Positions 21,770 through 25,989 of a stretch of 25,989 bases of DNA are shown one piece after another. A program made the position numbers and the translations under genes. The notes below the pieces were generated by a model that was given only the letters and a program-made list of their open reading frames with translations, did not search any database and was not told where the DNA came from. The stretch is from positions 1-25,989 of the forward strand of contig SFQZ01000035.1 in the NCBI GenBank assembly GCA_004562915.1, written 5' to 3'. Position 1 is the first letter of the stretch; each line of letters begins with the position of its first letter. The stretch is from a bacterium (GTDB taxonomy: Bacteria > Bacillota_A > Clostridia > Lachnospirales > Lachnospiraceae).

Positions 21770-22516
21770 TTACAATAAAATACTAAATTTTGCTAATGTG
21801 TTGCGTAAGGTATCTGCCATAATATCATACCCATGGACAAGCGGATGTAAACCTTCCTGTGTAATATTATCGATGATACTTACACCATCATCCTTTACCA
21901 GTTCTTTAAAATAATCGATAAAAATCAAATCTTTTGTTTTGCAATATGTGGATAAAAACTGATTCATTGCTAATACATATAATTGGCGTTCCTTATTGAC
22001 CGGAGAAAAAGTCATATTTGTAGGAAGTAAAGAACATATGATGGGTTTTATTTGATAATCTTCCATTATCTCTAATAATTGCGTATAATCGCTTTGCGCT
22101 TTGCTGATAACTGAATCGAGACTTTTGCCTGGCAATGCTTTCCAAATATTGGGTTCTAAAGCGTTGGCATCGTTTATGCCGATTTGGAGTATGACGTATT
22201 TGGGGTTTAACTGTACGCAGTCTGCATAAAAACGCCTTTTTAGATTAGAGATAATATCTCCTCCGATTCCTCTGTTGACAATAAAATTATTTCGGCAATC
22301 AAAATATGTATTCAAATCCCAAAAATCAGTGATTGAGTCACCGATGAATAAAAAATCAATATACTGTTTATGAAAAATTAAACATTGGTTTTTTATATCA
22401 AATTCTTTCCTTCGAGAATCCGCATCGGCAATACAGGAAAATAAACCTGGTCTGGAGATTCCCCGATATTCTACGTCTGGAATATCGGGGCTTTTGTTTT
22501 CATTACTAATAAACAT
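21770..22516 (-). CDS. SGNH/GDSL-family hydrolase
   Basis: The 248-residue protein has SGNH blocks in order: FIGDSITDFW (S61 nucleophile), NRGIGGD (83-87, oxyanion Gly), QIGIND (N115) and EGLHPLVHGY (H224). The acid of the last block, usually DxxH, is Glu here (E221). About 50 residues before block I form a conserved-looking lead (RRKEFDIKNQCLIFHKQYIDFLFIGDSIT). There is no signal peptide, so it is probably cytoplasmic. The frame is open from TTG 22531, but AGAGG lies 6 nt before ATG 22516, which I take as the start. It overlaps the end of the IclR gene by 11 bp, making a two-gene operon. Likely chemistry is de-acetylation or ester cleavage on a sugar imported by the divergent ABC system. Confidence 0.87.
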   Translation of the reverse strand: MFISNENKSPDIPDVEYRGISRPGLFSCIADADSRRKEFDIKNQCLIFHKQYIDFLFIGDSITDFWDLNTYFDCRNNFIVNRGIGGDIISNLKRRFYADCVQLNPKYVILQIGINDANALEPNIWKALPGKSLDSVISKAQSDYTQLLEIMEDYQIKPIICSLLPTNMTFSPVNKERQLYVLAMNQFLSTYCKTKDLIFIDYFKELVKDDGVSIIDNITQEGLHPLVHGYDIMADTLRNTLAKFSILL

Positions 22517-23276
22517 ATTGAACCTCTGCAAGTATTTGTTTTAGGGAATTATAAATGGATTCTACGGTGTTGGTATCAAAACGGAGCGATGGGCCGGATA
22601 CGCTGACGGCGCCAATGACTTCGTGTGATTGTCCGAACAGAGGTACAGCTACACAGGAAATTCCGAATTCATGTTCCATATTATCGATAGCGTAGCCTTT
22701 GTTTCGTATATTTTCCAGCTCTTCAAGCAGTTTAGCTTTCGTGGTAATGGTATTTACCGTAAAAGCAGGAAAGCTTTCCGGCAAGTAAGGCAATTTGCCG
22801 GGAGCTGTGAAAGCCAATAAGCATTTACCTAAACCGGTACAATACATAGAAGCTTTCTCTCCTAGAATTGGTCGTCTAAATTGATTGCCTGGAGTTCTTG
22901 TGTCCAGATACAATACCTTATCTTCATAAGGTATTCCAAGAAAAACGGTTTCCTGAGTGATGTCTGCTATTTTTTGCAGATAAGGCTCCATTACGGTTGA
23001 TAAAGTGATATTGCTGTTGATGATATAGCTGAAGTGAAGGAATTTAAGCCCCAAACTATAACGTTGTGTAGCTGCATCCTGTGTTAAATATCCTAAAGCG
23101 GCAAAAGTGGATGCTATGTTGTAAACAGTTGCCTTGTTGTATCCGGTCATATCTGAAATTTCAGAAATTCCCAAAGAAGGTTTTTGAGAACTGAAGCACT
23201 CCAGTACTTTTATAGCCTTAACAAGAGATTTTACCTTTATATTAGGATTTGTATTGCATGATTCGTTGGCTGACAT
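22506..23276 (-). CDS. IclR-family transcriptional regulator
   Basis: The 256-residue protein has an N-terminal winged helix (SLVKAIKVLECFSSQKPSLGISEISDMTGYNKATVYNIASTFAALGYLTQDAATQRYSLG, about 17-76) and a C-terminal IclR effector domain (ETVFLGIPYEDKVLYLDTR, MYCTGLGKCLLAF, GYAIDNMEHEFGISCVAVPLFGQSHEVIGAVSVSGP). IclR regulators sense small metabolites, often sugar acids or aromatic acids. AAGGAG precedes the ATG. The gene is co-transcribed with the SGNH hydrolase and divergent from the ABC importer, whose expression it most likely controls. Confidence 0.93.
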   Translation of the reverse strand: MSANESCNTNPNIKVKSLVKAIKVLECFSSQKPSLGISEISDMTGYNKATVYNIASTFAALGYLTQDAATQRYSLGLKFLHFSYIINSNITLSTVMEPYLQKIADITQETVFLGIPYEDKVLYLDTRTPGNQFRRPILGEKASMYCTGLGKCLLAFTAPGKLPYLPESFPAFTVNTITTKAKLLEELENIRNKGYAIDNMEHEFGISCVAVPLFGQSHEVIGAVSVSGPSLRFDTNTVESIYNSLKQILAEVQYVY

Positions 23277-23334
23277 TGAAGATTTCTCCTTTTCATAGAA
23301 TATTATTTAGTAATAATAAATCATATATATAGAT

Positions 23335-23363
23335 ATTTTATCATTGTTAAACGAAAATATCAA
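23335..23363 (-). promoter_or_regulatory. promoter of the IclR-hydrolase operon
   Basis: On the minus strand, TTGATA (23363-23358) and TAAAAT (23340-23335) are separated by 17 bp, about 60 bp upstream of the iclR-type start codon. It lies back to back with the importer promoter in a very AT-rich divergent region (23277-23570) that contains no gene. Confidence 0.6.
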
Positions 23364-23478
23364 TTGTTATTCGAGTGCAAGATACAATATATAACAGAAT
23401 TATAGAGAAGTTGCAGTGAAATTCGGATTAAAATGATTGGATTTAGGACATTTTGCATAATATTTTATATTATAATAA

Positions 23479-23507
23479 TTGACAAATCTGATTAAATGAT
23501 ATACAAT
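23479..23507 (+). promoter_or_regulatory. strong promoter of the sugar ABC importer
   Basis: A consensus TTGACA (23479-23484) and TACAAT (23502-23507) are separated by exactly 17 bp, about 65 bp before the first permease start. Confidence 0.8.
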
Positions 23508-23523
23508 CTAAACATGATAAAAA

Positions 23524-23536
23524 TAAACGCTGTTTA
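23524..23536. promoter_or_regulatory. operator candidate downstream of the importer promoter
   Basis: TAAAC-GCT-GTTTA is an interrupted palindrome centred about 22 bp after the -10 box, so a bound protein would block early elongation. It could be the IclR site or a catabolite-repression site; the short length leaves this open. Confidence 0.4.
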
Positions 23537-23570
23537 ATAATAATAAACAACAATGATAGGAAGGAATTTT

Positions 23571-24506
23571 ATGAAGAAAAAAACAAAGAAGTTGAATCAT
23601 TTTAGTTATGTTCGAAAACAATTATGGAAAAACAGATTTCTTTATTTAATGCTGACACTTCCGTTGCTTTATTTTTTCGTTTTTAAATATGGAGCAATAG
23701 GATGGCTGGGAATTGCATTTAAACGGTTTAATGCCCGAGCTGGCCTTTGGGGAAGTCCCTGGGTTGGATTTAAATATTTTAAAATGTTTTTAAATGATCC
23801 ATATTTTTTCACGGTATTAAAAAATACAATTATTATCAGTTTGTGTAGTTTGGTTTTTTACTTTCCGGTTCCGATTATTCTTGCATTATTAATCAATGAA
23901 GTGAAAAATCAGAGAAGAAAAAAAGTAGTTCAGACTATCACTTATTTGCCGTATTTTATATCCACAGTTGTTGTATGTAATCTGGCAATGTATATTTTTG
24001 CAACAGATGGAATTATCAACGATGTTATTGTGAATATATTTGGAGGAACGGCAAAAACATTTCTTTCAGATCCTACATGGTTTAGACCGATTTATATTAT
24101 TACAGAAATCTGGCAAAATGCAGGCTGGGGATCCATTATTTATCTGGCAGCGTTATCTGGTGTAGACCAGCAGCTCTATGAAGCAGCAGCAATAGACGGT
24201 GCTTCAAGATTGAAACAGGTGATTCATATCAGTTTACCGGGTATATCCTCCATTATTTCGATTCAATTACTTCTGACCTTGGGAAGAATGTTGAATGTAG
24301 GATATGAAAAAATACTTTTGCTGTACAATGGAGCAACCTATTCAACGGCAGATATTATTTCAACTTATGTTTACAGAAGGGGATTGATTGATGCGAATTA
24401 TAGTTATGGAGCTGCAATTAGTGTATTCCAGGCAATTATTTCTTTGATTCTTATATGTTGTGCTAATAAAGCTGCTGATAAAATCGGTGCAACCAGTTTG
24501 TGGTAA
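23571..24506 (+). CDS. sugar ABC transporter permease (LplB-type)
   Basis: This 311-residue membrane protein of the CUT1/LplB group starts with a basic leader and a first helix FLYLMLTLPLLYFFVFKYGAIG. It has about six helices and the EAA docking loop LYEAAAIDGASRLKQVIHISLPGI. The frame is open from ATG 23553, but AGGAAGGA lies before ATG 23571, which also gives the usual MKKKTKK start, so 23571 is preferred. LplB/YtcP pairs import oligosaccharides, often plant or host glycan fragments, and use a separate shared ATPase (MsmK type). No ATPase gene is seen in the window for this system. It is the first gene after the TTGACA promoter. Confidence 0.9.
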   Translation: MKKKTKKLNHFSYVRKQLWKNRFLYLMLTLPLLYFFVFKYGAIGWLGIAFKRFNARAGLWGSPWVGFKYFKMFLNDPYFFTVLKNTIIISLCSLVFYFPVPIILALLINEVKNQRRKKVVQTITYLPYFISTVVVCNLAMYIFATDGIINDVIVNIFGGTAKTFLSDPTWFRPIYIITEIWQNAGWGSIIYLAALSGVDQQLYEAAAIDGASRLKQVIHISLPGISSIISIQLLLTLGRMLNVGYEKILLLYNGATYSTADIISTYVYRRGLIDANYSYGAAISVFQAIISLILICCANKAADKIGATSLW

Positions 24507-24518
24507 GGAGATGACAAT

Positions 24519-25427
24519 ATGAAGGCGAATAATAACTATACCAAAACAAAAAAGATGAAAAAAAGTCCTGGAGAAAAAATCTTTTGTGCTGTAGTTGCAA
24601 TTGTTCTTATCCTGGCCTGTTTGATCGTGATTTATCCTATATACTATATGTTTATTTGTTCCATTAGTGATGGATATGCAGTTACAAGAGGAGAAATCTG
24701 GTTGTTTCCAAAAGGAATTAATGTGGAGGCATATAAAATTGCTCTTACATATCAGTCTGTATTAACCTCTTTCAGAAATTCTTTGGTATATACAATCGTA
24801 GGAACTTTGATTGCTACTTCGATGACAGCTCTGTGTGCGTATCCGCTGTCAAGAAGGACTTTATATGGAAGAAAGATTTTTACTTTTATTGTTACCTTTA
24901 CAATGTTTTTTGATTCGGGTTTGGTAGCCAATTATATGGTTGTATCATCACTGCATATGAAAAATACGATATGGGCTATGGTTCTTCCGGGAGCAATCAG
25001 TGTATGGTATATGATCATTATGCGAACCGGCTTTCAGTCGATTCCGGAAGCATTGTATGAATCAGCGTATTTGGACGGTGCAAATGATTTGCAGATTTTC
25101 TATAAGATTGTTTTACCGTTAGCAAAAGCAACTCTTGCAACAATAGTTTTATTTTACGCAGTGGGTTTGTGGAATGCATTCATCCCAGGTTTGCTGTATA
25201 TGGATGAAAGCAGTAAGTATCCATTACAATTATTGTTGAGAAATATAGTAATGGGAAGTGCTTCTTCCGGCAGTGGAACGGCATCCGTTTCGGGAGATAG
25301 TGCTGTGTTGGGTAAAAATATAAAATATGCTGTTATTTTTATTACAACTGCGCCAATTTTAGTTGTGTATCCATTTGCACAAAAATACTTTGTTAAAGGC
25401 GCTATGGTAGGATCAGTAAAAGGTTGA
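24519..25427 (+). CDS. sugar ABC transporter permease (YtcP/LplC-type)
   Basis: This 302-residue membrane protein is the second permease of the importer. It has the first helix IFCAVVAIVLILACLIVIYPIYYMFICSISDG and the EAA loop LYESAYLDGANDLQIFYKIVLPLAKA, plus GLWNAFIPGLLYM, typical of the YtcP group. The C-terminus (FAQKYFVKGAMVGSVKG) is the almost invariant end of this family. AAGGAG precedes the ATG, 12 bp after the first permease. Together with the following solute-binding gene it forms a complete importer apart from the ATPase. Confidence 0.92.
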   Translation: MKANNNYTKTKKMKKSPGEKIFCAVVAIVLILACLIVIYPIYYMFICSISDGYAVTRGEIWLFPKGINVEAYKIALTYQSVLTSFRNSLVYTIVGTLIATSMTALCAYPLSRRTLYGRKIFTFIVTFTMFFDSGLVANYMVVSSLHMKNTIWAMVLPGAISVWYMIIMRTGFQSIPEALYESAYLDGANDLQIFYKIVLPLAKATLATIVLFYAVGLWNAFIPGLLYMDESSKYPLQLLLRNIVMGSASSGSGTASVSGDSAVLGKNIKYAVIFITTAPILVVYPFAQKYFVKGAMVGSVKG

Positions 25428-25467
25428 TTAACCTCATGATAAAAAATATAAAAAAGGAGATGTGCTC

Positions 25468-25989
25468 ATGAAAAGGAAAAATGTAAAAAGATTTCTCTCA
25501 GTTGCAGTTAGTTTATCCATGTTGACCGGAATGTTAACAGGATGTGGAGGATCATCTGATGATGCAAGTAAAGAATCAGAATCATCTGCCAAAACAGAAG
25601 GGGAAAGTTCTGATGGTGAAGATGAATTGATTACTGTGACATTGATGCGTTCTCAATCGGCGGTTCAGCCAATGTCAGAAGAAAACAAAGTTGTGGAACT
25701 TATTGAAGAAAAATTTAATATCCATCTGGAATTACAGTTGATTCCTGATGCAGATTATACAACAAAAAGAAGTGTTGCTTTAGCATCTGCTGATCTTCCG
25801 GATATTATTATGGGTGTTACAACGGATGAGTTGAGAAAGTATGCACCGAATGGACAATTCCTGAATCTTTATGATTACGCTGATGAAACAAAAGATTATA
25901 TGGATATTGTAAATGCAGAAGATCGTGCAGCAAAGACGAAAACTTTTGAGATTGAAGATGGTATGTATGGATTCCAGACACTGGAATAT
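25468..25989 (+). CDS. sugar ABC transporter solute-binding lipoprotein (LplA/YtcQ-type), 5' part
   Basis: A frame opens at ATG 25468, behind AAGGAG (25454-25459), and runs uninterrupted for 174 codons to the window end. The start is lipoprotein-like: MKRKNVKRFLSVAVSL, then the lipobox MLTGC with C26 and a serine/glutamate-rich linker. The mature part begins LITVTLMRSQSAVQPMSEENKVVELIEEKFNIHLELQLIP, followed by LASADLPDIIMGV and LNLYDYADETKDY. These are the usual first blocks of LplA/YtcQ large oligosaccharide-binding proteins, which are about 500-560 residues, so about two-thirds lies outside the window. It is the third gene of the importer operon, and a downstream glycosidase that would reveal the substrate may lie beyond the edge. 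Confidence 0.9.
   Translation, partial: MKRKNVKRFLSVAVSLSMLTGMLTGCGGSSDDASKESESSAKTEGESSDGEDELITVTLMRSQSAVQPMSEENKVVELIEEKFNIHLELQLIPDADYTTKRSVALASADLPDIIMGVTTDELRKYAPNGQFLNLYDYADETKDYMDIVNAEDRAAKTKTFEIEDGMYGFQTLEY

Noticed and set aside
1..25989. CRISPR array, tRNA, rRNA or riboswitch
   Set aside because: No regularly spaced repeats, no tRNA-like cloverleaf with a TTCRA arm, and no recognisable riboswitch core were found by eye.

Overview
The window looks like a chromosomal accessory/catabolic region of a gut-type Firmicute, most likely Lachnospiraceae (Blautia/Ruminococcus-like). The reasons are strong AGGAGG-type ribosome binding sites, moderate-to-low GC, lipoprotein-type solute-binding proteins, and the protein families present. 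No rRNA, tRNA or CRISPR was seen. Everything here is read by eye; no database search was run.

Left part (1-3820). The window opens with two broken genes back to back: the C-terminal end of a LacI-family regulator on the minus strand (112-285) and the last third of a D-serine dehydratase on the plus strand (291-692). They meet at one junction and look like the remains of a second copy of the catabolic cassette that lies intact further right. Next come an ECF sigma factor with an overlapping membrane-anchored anti-sigma-like DUF4367 protein (812-2702), and a MNT nucleotidyltransferase/HEPN toxin-antitoxin pair (2996-3662) closed by a strong terminator.

Cassette A (3921-10080). This is a tightly coupled operon: solute-binding lipoprotein, two PotB/PotC-type permeases, a PotA-type ATPase, a PHP-domain (CehA/McbA-like) metallohydrolase, and a full D-serine dehydratase (dsdA). 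It suggests import of an unknown conjugate, hydrolysis by the PHP enzyme, and deamination of a released D-serine-like product to pyruvate and ammonia. The two dsdA 3' ends form direct repeats around about 9 kb that includes the toxin-antitoxin pair. An M23 metallopeptidase gene follows.

Cassette B (11433-19308). A GntR/FCD regulator, a zinc-dependent sugar-acid dehydrogenase (RspB/LgoD-like), a three-part TRAP transporter, uxuA and uxuB fit an aldonate pathway such as L-gulonate -> D-fructuronate -> D-mannonate -> KDG. Matching palindromes sit at three promoter regions and are probably the GntR operators.

Right part (19529-25989). A DrrAB-like ABC-2 export pair with a small membrane protein is followed by an IclR regulator and SGNH/GDSL hydrolase operon on the minus strand. 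Divergent from it is an LplB/YtcP-type sugar ABC importer whose solute-binding gene runs off the window end. Short GGACAGG-type palindromes recur three times at gene 3' ends.
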